Position numbers and translations under genes: made by a program. Of a DNA stretch of 64,000 bases, positions 42,598 to 51,787 are shown piece by piece. The notes under the pieces were generated by a model. The model worked only from the letters and a program-made list of their open reading frames with translations, had not been told where the DNA came from and ran no database searches. How positions within the stretch are numbered: the first letter of the stretch is position 1; the number at the start of each line of letters is the position of its first letter. This DNA is from Dyadobacter sp. CY312 (GTDB lineage: Bacteria; Bacteroidota; Bacteroidia; Cytophagales; Spirosomataceae): contig NZ_JAJUXG010000009.1 in assembly GCF_021390535.1 (NCBI RefSeq), positions 1 through 64,000 of the forward strand. Direction: 5' to 3'.

Positions 42598-44913
42598 TCA
42601 TATTATTTTCAGGTCAGCATTCAGATGATAGACTTTCCCTTTCACCGTATCAAAGGAATAGGTTTTGTTTTTATAGCGCAAGGCGCATTGTTTTCCTGCT
42701 TTTGATAGAACCGTGATTGATTTCAACTGACCATCTTTCCATGCCATGCTCACTTCAAGCGCACCTCTGGTTATCAGACCAGAAATTTTTCCATCCGGCA
42801 GTGCGGAGGGAAGTGCGGGCAATAAATTAATTTCGCCTGCATGACTTTGCACCAGACACTCCAGAATACCGGCAGCACCTCCGAAGTTACCGTCAATCTG
42901 AAACGGCGGATGGGCATCAAAAAGATTGGGATAAGATCCGCCGCCACCTTTTTTCACCGAAGCATCCATGATCGGGTTAAACAGTTTCCGAATCATGGTG
43001 TAGGCATGGTCACCATCCAGGAAACGCGCCCAGTAATTTATTTTCCAGGCCAGACTCCATCCAGTTCCATCATCTCCGCGAAACGCTAATGATTTTTTTG
43101 CCGCTTCCAACAAATCGGGCGTAGCTACCGGGCTAATTTCTTCTCCCGGGTACACGCCCCAAAGATGAGAAACATGGCGGTGGTGACTGGTCGTGTCGTC
43201 CATATCCGTCATCCACTCCTGTAACTGTCCAGCTTTTCCGATCTTATTCGGCGCAATCTGAGGGATTAGTGCTTTTAATTTTGCTGCGAACTGTTCATCT
43301 GTTTTCAAAATTTCCGAAGTCGCAATACAAGCACGGAATAAACCGCGAATGATCTGATGATCCATGGTTGGCCCTTCTACCAAACCTCCATTTTCGGGAG
43401 AATTGGAAGGAGAACTGATCAAAAAACCAGTTTCAGGATCTTTTGACAAAAAATTTACGAAAAACTCGGCAGCACCTTTCATTAACGGATAAGCCGTTTT
43501 TTGAAGGAAACTTTTATCCTGCGTAAAGCGATAATGTTCCCATAAATGCAGGCTTAGCCAGGCACCGCCTGTCACCCAAATTCCATGATCGGAGGCGTTG
43601 ATCGGAGCAGCTCCACGCCAGATATCTGTATTATGGTGCACAAGCCAGCCGTCAGCATTGTAATGCTCTTTGGCAACTTCCGCTCCCGTCTGCGATAAAT
43701 CTTTGATCATAGCAAAAAGTGGCTCATGAAGTTCGCTCAGGTTGGTCATTTCTACGGGCCAGTAATTCATTTCTGTATTAATATTCACCGTGTATTTGCT
43801 GTCCCATGAAGGATTAAGCTTGTGGTTCCATTTGCCCTGAAGGTTCGCAGGATGAGCTCCCGGCCTGCTACTGGTGATCAGCAAATAACGGGCATACTGA
43901 ACGTAAAGAGCAAGAAAATCAGGATCGTCCGGTGAATCTTTAAACTTCAATAGTCTTTCGTCTGTCGGCAGGCCTGAGTTAATCTTTGCTGGCAGGTCAA
44001 GGCTAAACCTTGAAAACAATTTTTGATAATCAGCTACATGTTCCTTTCTGGCTTGATCGTAAGGGCGGACATTCCTTAATATTGCAGCTGTTTTTTCCTC
44101 AGGTTTTCCGGTGACGGTTTTATAGTCGATATAATTGGTCGCAGCGGCAAGTACCAGCGTTGCCGCCGTCGCATTTTCAACAGATAGTTTTCCGTCTTTC
44201 AGATCAACTTTTCCGTCTGTAATCACTTTAACTTTCGCAACACCTTCCAAAACACCCTTATCTACTTTTACATTCAGGGTTATTTCATTGCCGTCGACAC
44301 GCACGTTCTTATTGGTGTGCAGGGCATCCATCCGAAGCGAAAAATTAAGCTTACCCTTTTTATCACTTATCAGTCTTACAAAAATGGCATTGGCAGGAAA
44401 ACTTGCAAATACCTCTCTCGAATACGCAGTACCATTACTTGTATAACTGACCTTACTGATTCCCTCTTTCAGGTCAAGCTCCCGTGTATAATCTGCAAAA
44501 TTTTCCTCTCCCGGAAAATCAATGTACAGATCTCCGAAAGCCTGGTAGGCCATTTGCCGCACGGGATCTCCCATAAACTCCCTGGTGGCCAAGTCCTCAG
44601 CCTCCTTTTGTTTACCCTCGTTTAGCAATGTCCGAATCTGCTCCAGATATTGAGAGGCACCTTTATGGGCATAACTTCTGGGCTGTCCTGTCCAAAGTGT
44701 CTCCTCATTGAACTGGATATGCTCCGTGGAAACGCCTCCAAATACCATGGCTGCCAGCTTTCCATTACCCACGGGCAGGGCATCTTCCCACTGCCGTGAC
44801 GGCTGTTTATACCACAATTTGAGCAGTTGGCCCGAACTCAGTACAGGGAGCAGAAGCAAGCCAACCCAGAGGTAAGATACTCTCTTAAAGTCAATTAAAT
44901 TTTTAATGTTCAT
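42598..44913 (-). CDS. GH95 alpha-L-fucosidase/galactosidase
   Basis: 771 residues with signal peptide (to LSSGQ). GH95 features: LKLWYKQPSRQWEDALPVGN and GKLAAMVFGGVSTEHIQFNE at the start, NINTEMNYWPVEMTNLSELH, HHNTDIWRGAAPINASDHG, and QIDGNFGGAAGILECLVQSH near the C-terminus, with a short C-terminal beta domain. The family contains alpha-1,2-L-fucosidases and alpha-L-galactosidases; both sugars occur in rhamnogalacturonan-II and xyloglucan. It is the last gene of locus 2 as transcribed, ten bases after the DUF5703 gene. Confidence 0.93.
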   Translation of the reverse strand: MNIKNLIDFKRVSYLWVGLLLLPVLSSGQLLKLWYKQPSRQWEDALPVGNGKLAAMVFGGVSTEHIQFNEETLWTGQPRSYAHKGASQYLEQIRTLLNEGKQKEAEDLATREFMGDPVRQMAYQAFGDLYIDFPGEENFADYTRELDLKEGISKVSYTSNGTAYSREVFASFPANAIFVRLISDKKGKLNFSLRMDALHTNKNVRVDGNEITLNVKVDKGVLEGVAKVKVITDGKVDLKDGKLSVENATAATLVLAAATNYIDYKTVTGKPEEKTAAILRNVRPYDQARKEHVADYQKLFSRFSLDLPAKINSGLPTDERLLKFKDSPDDPDFLALYVQYARYLLITSSRPGAHPANLQGKWNHKLNPSWDSKYTVNINTEMNYWPVEMTNLSELHEPLFAMIKDLSQTGAEVAKEHYNADGWLVHHNTDIWRGAAPINASDHGIWVTGGAWLSLHLWEHYRFTQDKSFLQKTAYPLMKGAAEFFVNFLSKDPETGFLISSPSNSPENGGLVEGPTMDHQIIRGLFRACIATSEILKTDEQFAAKLKALIPQIAPNKIGKAGQLQEWMTDMDDTTSHHRHVSHLWGVYPGEEISPVATPDLLEAAKKSLAFRGDDGTGWSLAWKINYWARFLDGDHAYTMIRKLFNPIMDASVKKGGGGSYPNLFDAHPPFQIDGNFGGAAGILECLVQSHAGEINLLPALPSALPDGKISGLITRGALEVSMAWKDGQLKSITVLSKAGKQCALRYKNKTYSFDTVKGKVYHLNADLKII

Positions 44914-44923
44914 TATATTAAAA

Positions 44924-47260
44924 TTAATGTTCTATTTGAATAACCAGGTCTTTTGTCCTGGCCTCGGGCGTCACTCTTAATTTGACCAGCTTCCCGTCCT
45001 TTAATTCCCCTTCAACCGTGGTTTGATAAGGTGCATGAAGCTTAAACTGTACATCCCACTCTGCAGGCCAGGCTGGCAAAAGATAGATAGAATCGCCAAC
45101 AGTCTGCATCAGCATTTCCTGCAGGCCGATCATGCCGGAGCCACCCCAGTTGTGATCGGGAACCCAGTCATGTCCCGGTCCCCAGAATGCCGGAAATCTT
45201 CTTCCTGAATTTTTAAGTTTTTTGACCGTCAGTGCCGCTGCCTCATCGGTTAAGCCAAGTCTGGCGCAAAAAATGTTGTCCTGATGCCAACTGATGTGGT
45301 TCCTGTTTTTAATCGCCTCAGTATCGTATTTCCAGGTATTTACTGCCACTTCCAGATCCGGCAAACCTATGCCATACATACCAAATGGGAAAACAGGGTA
45401 TAACTGTGGAATTTCAGTGTTCTGTATGCGTTCCCAGGTTTTGGCAGGTGCAATCACTGTGTGCCCCTGCATCTGACGGAACGGCAGAGGCGGTATGCGG
45501 CTCAACCTTTCTGCCCAGCTTTTTCGCTCTGCCTGTGTTCCGTATTTCGGAGGAAGTTCGATTAACCGGCTCAAAACCGTTCTAAGTCCGGCAATGGTAG
45601 TGGTTGAATTATAGGCCATTTTATAAGTTTCTGCCGCAGATCCCGGAAAGAGCACAAGATGACCGTTCTGATCCAATTTTTTGGCGCTCCGCCTCTGTGC
45701 CAGGTATTGATAATGCGCATCAAAAAACAGGGTGCAACTCTCAATCAATGGCAGGTATGTGTTGATATCATCCCCGGCAAAACGCTCTTTATCAAGTATC
45801 ATCAGGCAAAATTCCAGCGAGGTATCCCACAGATATTCAAGCCAGGCATTGTATTCCAGGCCAGGGTCAAAGTCCTGTGGGCGTTTTTGTCCGTATTCCG
45901 CATAATTGGGCAGTCCAAAGGTTTCCATCTGCTCTGTAAAGGAAGCGCCTTTGTGCCCCCAGTAATGTGAAGTACGAATTTCGGCATTCAGTAATGCTCT
46001 TTTATAAAATTCAAATTGTGAAGCCATCATATCAAAGTCCCCATTTTTGAGCATGGGCCAGTAAACCAGCCGCTGGTTTTGGGCCGTAAAAATACCACCT
46101 CCCCAATTGCGGTGATCCGGGGTGAACTTATAGGCCGAATCTACGAAAACAGGATCGTATGTAAATAACCCTCCGTTGAACTTGGTCGGATAAGTTCCGT
46201 AGGCATTACAACCCAGCATATACCGGAAAAGCTGGTAATTACGACCCGTCTGCCATACTTCCGAAACACTGTCGGGTTTGGAAAGATTGATCGCGATGTA
46301 ACTCCGCTGCCAGTATGATTTCCACCAGTCCAGCGTTTTCTGTCTGGACGTTTTCTCTTCCTTTAAAGACTCTTTAACGGTTTGGGAAAGCTGGCTTTTC
46401 CATTTTTCCGGATTGCTATTCTCGTCGGTATGAAGAAAGATTTTGATACGATGCGTGCGTGATGCAGACTTGCTTTTCAACTGAAACGCCTTAAAAGGTG
46501 TGTTGACATAAGAAGATGGCTTTTCTCCGGCAGTTTCAGGAATCATGTTTTCCCCCTGCATGAATCCGCCATAGATCGTTCTTTTCATTGGATTCCACAA
46601 GGTCGATTTAACCGGTTCCAGCTTCTGCTGTTTTACCACCAGATCAAAAAGCGTTGTGTCACGATTCTGGTGATAAAAAAGTATTCCGTTTTCATGACTG
46701 CTTATGCTGTCTTTGTAAGCAACCACCTTTTCTTTTAACCATTTAAATGAGCTGGCATTTTTTTCCAAACCACGTAATTCCCGGTCCTCTGTACGCCAGC
46801 TCTCATACCAGGCGCTGACCCGGACCGGTTTATTGCCGGAAATATCCACCTGAATCACGGGGCTGAAAACATCAACCCAGATCTTTACAATCGCCTTCTG
46901 CTTATCTTTTTCACCTGTTATCTCAACATAACCCTGTTCCAGTTTCAGCTCCTGCAAAAAGCTTGTTCCGTTTTGAAACGGATTAGGTGAAAGCCGGATA
47001 CGCACTCTTCCAAGTTTGGGGAAAATATTGTTTTCATCAAAGGTGCCACTTCTGGCCATATAAAAAAGAATATCCCCGTCTTCAACCCAGACGTTTAAAC
47101 CGATATCACCGCCTCCACATGGCATCGATTCGCCCGAATTCTTACCCTGGCTGGTCCATTTTAAATTATAAATTTCCGGCGAATACTGCTGTGCGAATAC
47201 ATTACCACCCAATAGGGAAATAAAAATTAATAAAGCTGATATCCGGAAATGTACTGTCAT
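44924..47260 (-). CDS. DUF5703 exported protein, (alpha/alpha)6-barrel hydrolase-like
   Basis: 778 residues, signal peptide to NVFAQ. The N-terminal ~290 residues match DUF5703 (NLKWTSQGKNSGESMPCGGG then DIGLNVWVEDGDILFYMARS). The remaining part contains TRNYQLFRYMLGCNAYGTY, WGGGIFTAQNQRLVYWPML, HLVLFPGSAAETYKMAYN and NWGGSGMIGLQEMLMQ, which resembles the barrel and end domain of GH95. It is probably an unclassified glycosidase on a plant glycan. The adjacency to GH95 and the shared fold suggest an old duplication or a shared clan. Confidence 0.75.
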   Translation of the reverse strand: MTVHFRISALLIFISLLGGNVFAQQYSPEIYNLKWTSQGKNSGESMPCGGGDIGLNVWVEDGDILFYMARSGTFDENNIFPKLGRVRIRLSPNPFQNGTSFLQELKLEQGYVEITGEKDKQKAIVKIWVDVFSPVIQVDISGNKPVRVSAWYESWRTEDRELRGLEKNASSFKWLKEKVVAYKDSISSHENGILFYHQNRDTTLFDLVVKQQKLEPVKSTLWNPMKRTIYGGFMQGENMIPETAGEKPSSYVNTPFKAFQLKSKSASRTHRIKIFLHTDENSNPEKWKSQLSQTVKESLKEEKTSRQKTLDWWKSYWQRSYIAINLSKPDSVSEVWQTGRNYQLFRYMLGCNAYGTYPTKFNGGLFTYDPVFVDSAYKFTPDHRNWGGGIFTAQNQRLVYWPMLKNGDFDMMASQFEFYKRALLNAEIRTSHYWGHKGASFTEQMETFGLPNYAEYGQKRPQDFDPGLEYNAWLEYLWDTSLEFCLMILDKERFAGDDINTYLPLIESCTLFFDAHYQYLAQRRSAKKLDQNGHLVLFPGSAAETYKMAYNSTTTIAGLRTVLSRLIELPPKYGTQAERKSWAERLSRIPPLPFRQMQGHTVIAPAKTWERIQNTEIPQLYPVFPFGMYGIGLPDLEVAVNTWKYDTEAIKNRNHISWHQDNIFCARLGLTDEAAALTVKKLKNSGRRFPAFWGPGHDWVPDHNWGGSGMIGLQEMLMQTVGDSIYLLPAWPAEWDVQFKLHAPYQTTVEGELKDGKLVKLRVTPEARTKDLVIQIEH

Positions 47261-47330
47261 TGATAATCGGTGCGTAAAGGGGTAAATAGCTAAAACTCAT
47301 GGTAAGACACAACATACCCGGGAAGCCTTT

Positions 47331-47924
47331 TTATTTTTTTGACTTTTCAGCTTTGATGCGTTCTTCCCATTCCTTTCGCTCCTTCTGAAGGTCATAGCCA
47401 TGTGCCGAAAGGTAATTATTGATCCTGCCCTTGTATTTGCCAAAAACCTGGTGTTTCTCCTCGGAAGAACCAGCATCCATAGCCAGCTCTCTGGCCTCGG
47501 TTAACCATGTCATTATCTGGGCCTTTTCTTCTTCTTTGAGTGATGGGATCATATCCTGATAAGCCTTGTTGGTAACAGGCAGGACACCATAGGTCATGCC
47601 GTCTTTAATCTGATCAACTTCCTTCTTGTTAAGTTCGCTGGAAAGTTCAGAAATATACCGGGTATGCAAGGCAGAAAGACGGCTCTCGTCGGCAGACTGC
47701 TTTTTTTTCTGTTCATGATAATCATTCAAAGCTACGTACTGATTGACCATGCTGGCTCTTACTCTTTTGTATTTGGCAGAATCCGGCAGCTGCAACGCTG
47801 CTAATATTTTATCGGATCTTTGCGTAACCGTTTTAATGTAAGCCGCTTCGCCGGCTGTCTTATCCTGTGCTTTCAGGATCGGGGCCGAAATAAGCATACA
47901 TAGCAGGATGTGAATTACTTTCAT
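47331..47924 (-). CDS. DUF3826 family exported protein
   Basis: 197 residues with signal peptide (MKVIHILLCMLISAPILKAQ). The mature protein is charged and almost entirely helical: AAYIKTVTQRSDKILAALQL, YKRVRASMVNQYVALNDYHE, MTYGVLPVTNKAYQDMIPSL and a lysine-rich end. It fits DUF3826, a family found in pectin-related loci of Bacteroidota with no known activity. It lies 14 bases downstream of the exported isomerase-like gene, in the same transcript. Confidence 0.75.
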   Translation of the reverse strand: MKVIHILLCMLISAPILKAQDKTAGEAAYIKTVTQRSDKILAALQLPDSAKYKRVRASMVNQYVALNDYHEQKKKQSADESRLSALHTRYISELSSELNKKEVDQIKDGMTYGVLPVTNKAYQDMIPSLKEEEKAQIMTWLTEARELAMDAGSSEEKHQVFGKYKGRINNYLSAHGYDLQKERKEWEERIKAEKSKK

Positions 47925-47937
47925 ATTTCTTTTTAGA

Positions 47938-48834
47938 TTATGTTGTTTGAAAAATCGATTTCATAAATGCTGTGTTGGCACCGAAGTTCCCCCTAACATC
48001 CTGTGGTTTGGATGCATCCCGGGAGCGTTCTATGACAAGCCAGCCTTTCCAGCCCATTTTGTCCAATGTGGCTTTCACTTTTTTCATGTCGAGTCTTGTG
48101 TTTTTTTCCAGCCACACACCATCCTTATCGGTGCAATGAATCTGACAGATACGGTTCTTACCCAGGATCTTCATCTCCTTGTATAAATTTCTGCCCGCTT
48201 CCAAAGGGTTTGAAAAGTTAAAATAGATCTGTATTGATTTTGAACCGATCTCTTTCAGCAATTTCACCTCTTCGGTTGCGCTCAGGGCCGTTTCAATGCC
48301 GATGACAATGCCCGCTTTTTCGGCCATAGGCGCTATCAGCTTTAAACGCTGAACAATCAATGGTCGTAATTCGGGATTTTTAACCAGATCACCCTGGACA
48401 CCCAAGGGCAGAAAAGCCACTTTGATGTTCATTTGCTTCATCGTCTCAATACAGTCTCCCACCGTTTTTTCAATACTATCCCGTTTAGCAAAAGATTGCG
48501 CATAAAAGCCGGTCATAGCCAGTGAACAGAATTCCAGGTTGAGCTCCTTCCCCTTATCAAGATACTGCTTTCTTACCGCCGGATCGGCGAGTTTATTGTC
48601 GAAAGTTTCACGGTTTCCAAGCCCTCCCATATCTACTTCCAAACCATCCGCACCAATTTCTTTGGCCAGCGGCAGGGCGCTTATTTTCTGACGTTTCAGA
48701 ATCATCAGGTCAATGACAGCAATTTTATAACGCTGTTCTTTCAGCTTCTTTTTATTCCGTCCATAACCCGGATTAAAAGAAACCAGTAAACAAACCAGGA
48801 CGATTATTCGGATCAATGTTTGCCGCTTGTTCAA
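47938..48834 (-). CDS. Exported sugar phosphate isomerase/epimerase-like TIM barrel
   Basis: 298 residues of the xylose-isomerase-like TIM barrel superfamily (AP endonuclease family 2). Visible parts are IGADGLEVDMGGLGNRETFD, IKVAFLPLGVQGD, AEKAGIVIGIETALSATEEV, QIYFNFSNPLEAGRNLYKEM, CQIHCTDKDG and GWKGWLVIERSRDASKPQD, giving typical metal ligands E, H and E. Most relatives are cytosolic, yet this protein begins with a signal peptide (LIRIIVLVCLLVSFNPGYG). It therefore acts in the periplasm on a free sugar or oligosaccharide end, perhaps epimerising or isomerising a released unit. The substrate is unknown. Confidence 0.82.
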   Translation of the reverse strand: MNKRQTLIRIIVLVCLLVSFNPGYGRNKKKLKEQRYKIAVIDLMILKRQKISALPLAKEIGADGLEVDMGGLGNRETFDNKLADPAVRKQYLDKGKELNLEFCSLAMTGFYAQSFAKRDSIEKTVGDCIETMKQMNIKVAFLPLGVQGDLVKNPELRPLIVQRLKLIAPMAEKAGIVIGIETALSATEEVKLLKEIGSKSIQIYFNFSNPLEAGRNLYKEMKILGKNRICQIHCTDKDGVWLEKNTRLDMKKVKATLDKMGWKGWLVIERSRDASKPQDVRGNFGANTAFMKSIFQTT

Positions 48835-48941
48835 TGGTTTATAGGTTTAGTTTTATCATTGATTATAAAAAATTTCAAGCCGATGTCTCCGTAAGGCGTG
48901 CGGTGTTGATGACCGGAATAACTTTCACGACAGTCACAGGC

Positions 48942-49010
48942 GACTCCTAAGGAGTCTAAAAAATACCCGTGAACCTATATTTGTTAGAAACAGGACGCCT
49001 CTCCGAGGCG
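48942..49010. repeat. REP-like double hairpin
   Basis: Two perfect inverted repeats, GACTCCTAAGGAGTC (48942-48956) and CGCCTCTCCGAGGCG (48996-49010), are separated by 39 bases that include ATATTTGTTAGAAACAG. The style matches short palindromic repeat units seen dispersed in Bacteroidota genomes. Located in the 261-bp spacer between the sialidase-like gene and the isomerase-like gene; nothing else is evident in this spacer. Confidence 0.55.
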
Positions 49011-49095
49011 GATTGCAGCATTACTAACAATTGATATCTATTTCAAACACGAAAATTCAATTGTTCCCGCTACTGATACCCGGCAATTTCTACCT

Positions 49096-50181
49096 TCATT
49101 TCGGCCACAACTCATTTGTTATGGGCTTTGACTTCAATTTGGCCGGATCGATTTTAACGTATTTGATCCTTTGTCTCCGCCAGGTATAAACCACATGGAC
49201 CATCCCGTCAGCAGATTGAATAACGGACGGATAGGAATATTGACTTACCGGAGAATCCTCCAGAACCAATGCTGCATCCCAATTTTTACCATCCTTAGAA
49301 ATGGCTATATTCAAAGGGGTTCTCGCACCCTTCTTTTCTTTTTCCGGCGTTTTAACATGATTATAAGCAAGCAGCTGCCGGCCGTCTTTTAAGGTCACAG
49401 CATCCGTTCCGGAGTTATTATTAGGCATATTCGTAAGCACCATGGCTGACCAGGTCTTTCCCTGATCGCCGGACCAGGACTCAGCAACGGACCTGTTGCG
49501 GCTGCGGCATAAGATCTGTAAATCGCCATTCGGGTAAATCAGGATGCTTGGCTGAATGGCGTTGATTGTTTTTCCATCGTTGATCGGCCCTACTTTTCGC
49601 CAGGTTTTTCCAAAATCACTTGTTACCTCAAAATGTACTTTCCAGCCATCCCCTTCTGTACTTGAAGGACACCAAAGTTCTCCATTTGCAAGCAGAAGCG
49701 GTTTATTCTTCACGGGCCCCAGAAAACCTTCTGGCAAAGCAGTGGGTTTGGACCAGGTTTTACCGTGATCCTTAGAACTTATGAGATACCCTTTCCACCC
49801 TGCCACATTTGGCCCGACTTTATAGAAAAGCAATAAATCTCCCTTTGGAACCTGATATAACACCGGGTTCCAGCAGGCATATCGAAGGGTATCATTTACA
49901 ATTCCATTGGCCACTTCAACAGGAGGCGTCCAATGACCGTTGACTAAACGGCTGGTCCAGATGCCAACGTCAGGATTGCGTTCCTTTGTGCCGCCGAACC
50001 ACGCAGAGATGAGCCCATCGGGTGTTTCAGCGATTGTAGCCGCGTGACTTTCGGGAAATGATGTTTTTTCAAAAATAAACTCATCTTTGATTATTCCATC
50101 CTTCCAGTTTTGTCCGTTAACAGACAACGTGGTAATCAAGAGTAATCCGCCGGCAAAAAATAACAGGTTTCGTTTTTTCAT
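49096..50181 (-). CDS. Sialidase-like (BNR) exported propeller
   Basis: 361 residues with signal peptide (to SVNGQ). Asp-box repeats are clear: LISSKDHGKTWSKPTALPEG, VTSDFGKTWRKVGP, SWSGDQGKTWSAMV and ISKDGKNWDAALV, and SHAATIAETPDGLISAWFGG opens the first blade. The family includes exo-sialidases, but plant glycan loci carry many relatives that act on deoxy or uronic sugars; KDO or DHA of rhamnogalacturonan-II would be a natural 2-keto acid substrate (inference). Catalytic arginines were not traced. Coupled by a short 43-base spacer to the GH63-like gene upstream. Confidence 0.8.
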   Translation of the reverse strand: MKKRNLLFFAGGLLLITTLSVNGQNWKDGIIKDEFIFEKTSFPESHAATIAETPDGLISAWFGGTKERNPDVGIWTSRLVNGHWTPPVEVANGIVNDTLRYACWNPVLYQVPKGDLLLFYKVGPNVAGWKGYLISSKDHGKTWSKPTALPEGFLGPVKNKPLLLANGELWCPSSTEGDGWKVHFEVTSDFGKTWRKVGPINDGKTINAIQPSILIYPNGDLQILCRSRNRSVAESWSGDQGKTWSAMVLTNMPNNNSGTDAVTLKDGRQLLAYNHVKTPEKEKKGARTPLNIAISKDGKNWDAALVLEDSPVSQYSYPSVIQSADGMVHVVYTWRRQRIKYVKIDPAKLKSKPITNELWPK

Positions 50182-50224
50182 TTTTCAAAAAGTATAAATA
50201 TCAGTTGCTGATGAAATATCAGTA

Positions 50225-51787
50225 TTACTGCCTTAAGTTCTCAACCAAAATACGTTCAATCTTCCCTGACTCCCCCGCTTTTTTACCATTAATTAAAACC
50301 TGTAATCCTTTCCCCTTTTTATAATGCTCTCCATTTTTATCCCAGATGATCGTCAGGATTTTGCCGTGGTACAAAATGTTATCCAGGCAAAACCAGTCCC
50401 ATTTCTCTTGCGGGATAAGCGGATTAATTTCAATAACATCGTCAGCTCTGGGACGTAAGCCAACCAAACCGGAAATGATCAGATCATTGAAAGTCGAATG
50501 ATTGTAATACCGGCTTCTTTCCTGATCTCCTTTAAGCCAGTATCCCGTTGTTTCGTCCAGGTATTCGCCAATGTAAGGTCTGCCCCGGTAATATTGCGAC
50601 TCTACATACAATTCCATGAGCCTGAAATAAGTAGTATCTGCCAGCGCTTTTTGCTTATCTCTGTTCATTCGGTTTGCCATTCCGGTTAACGTCTGCGAAG
50701 TTGCAAAAGGCCATACAGCGCCGTCCCACTCGCATTTGCAGCAGCCATGTGTGCGGAACTCAGGGTGCCGTCGCTCAGCAGTAGTAAGCCCGAAAGGAGC
50801 AAGAAAACCCTGGGGATCCGAGACTTGTTTCCAGGCTGCATCGTACTGCTCATCCGGCAAATTAAAATACCATGGAATGAATCCGATAGCCTCCCGAACA
50901 CCGGCAAACGGCCCGGTTCCTCTTTTCTTCACCGTCTCAAAAAACTGGCTTTCCTTATTCCAGAGTTTGTTTTCTATCAGATTGCGCAATGTGTCTGCTT
51001 TGGAATGATAAAGAGAAGAAAGATTTGTATCACCTTTTAATGAAGCAATGGAGGAGATGGCGCTGGCGTTCCCAAACATATAACTGTTGATGGTCGGCCT
51101 GGCATTTTGCTCTCTACGTCCGCCACTGAGCGATTCCTCCATGCCATCTTTCACATCACTCTGCCAGAACAATCCGCTTTCTGTCCGGCGATCCTTTTCC
51201 CATGCCTTGTATTCAGATTCAAGATCCGGCAGCATATCGACTAAGAATGCTTTGTCAGAATTTACCTTATAACGGTTCAGGAGCGCGTCGGCCGTCCAGC
51301 TGCTGAATGTCAGCATTTTTTTCATTCTTCCGCCTTCATTACCACGGTACCATGTATGTACATAGTCATTCAGATAACGCTGGTTGTGCAGCCAGCGCCC
51401 TTCATAAATATGGTGACCCAGCGCACAGCTTATCATGTTGTATTTGTCGGCATAATTACGGTCCACCAAAAACTCAGTGAAGATGAACCCTTGCGGTGTC
51501 TGGTGAATATGTTTTCTGAATGTCCACCAGCGGTAATAATATATTTCCTGAAAGTTATCCTGCGGGCAATCAAAAAGAGGAATATTTGCTTTCATCCAAT
51601 CCCACGATTGCGCATTTGAGATCGTACTAACCTTGTTTTCGTCTTCCATGCGGTTAAAATGCTCTACATGGTGACGGTAATTTTCAGCTTTCAAAACAGC
51701 AGGGCTCGTATGATGCCTGCTGCAGGCGCCCAGGAAAATTACCAAAAGTCCCAGCAGGTAAAACCGTATTTTCTTTTTCTGAATCAT
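50225..51787 (-). CDS. GH63/MGH1-like (alpha/alpha)6 glycosidase lipoprotein
   Basis: About 520 residues. The start at 51787 is chosen because its ATG overlaps the upstream stop as ATGA and gives a normal lipoprotein signal (LLGLLVIFLGAC); an ATG at 51802 is less likely. Conserved parts are YYYRWWTFRKHIHQTPQGF, GFIPWYFNLPDEQYDAAWKQ, CKCEWDGAVWPFATSQTLTG and YYNHSTFNDLIISGLVGLRP, typical of glucosidase/trehalase-like barrels, with EWDG probably part of the active site. Specificity cannot be read from sequence. Confidence 0.8.
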   Translation of the reverse strand: MIQKKKIRFYLLGLLVIFLGACSRHHTSPAVLKAENYRHHVEHFNRMEDENKVSTISNAQSWDWMKANIPLFDCPQDNFQEIYYYRWWTFRKHIHQTPQGFIFTEFLVDRNYADKYNMISCALGHHIYEGRWLHNQRYLNDYVHTWYRGNEGGRMKKMLTFSSWTADALLNRYKVNSDKAFLVDMLPDLESEYKAWEKDRRTESGLFWQSDVKDGMEESLSGGRREQNARPTINSYMFGNASAISSIASLKGDTNLSSLYHSKADTLRNLIENKLWNKESQFFETVKKRGTGPFAGVREAIGFIPWYFNLPDEQYDAAWKQVSDPQGFLAPFGLTTAERRHPEFRTHGCCKCEWDGAVWPFATSQTLTGMANRMNRDKQKALADTTYFRLMELYVESQYYRGRPYIGEYLDETTGYWLKGDQERSRYYNHSTFNDLIISGLVGLRPRADDVIEINPLIPQEKWDWFCLDNILYHGKILTIIWDKNGEHYKKGKGLQVLINGKKAGESGKIERILVENLRQ

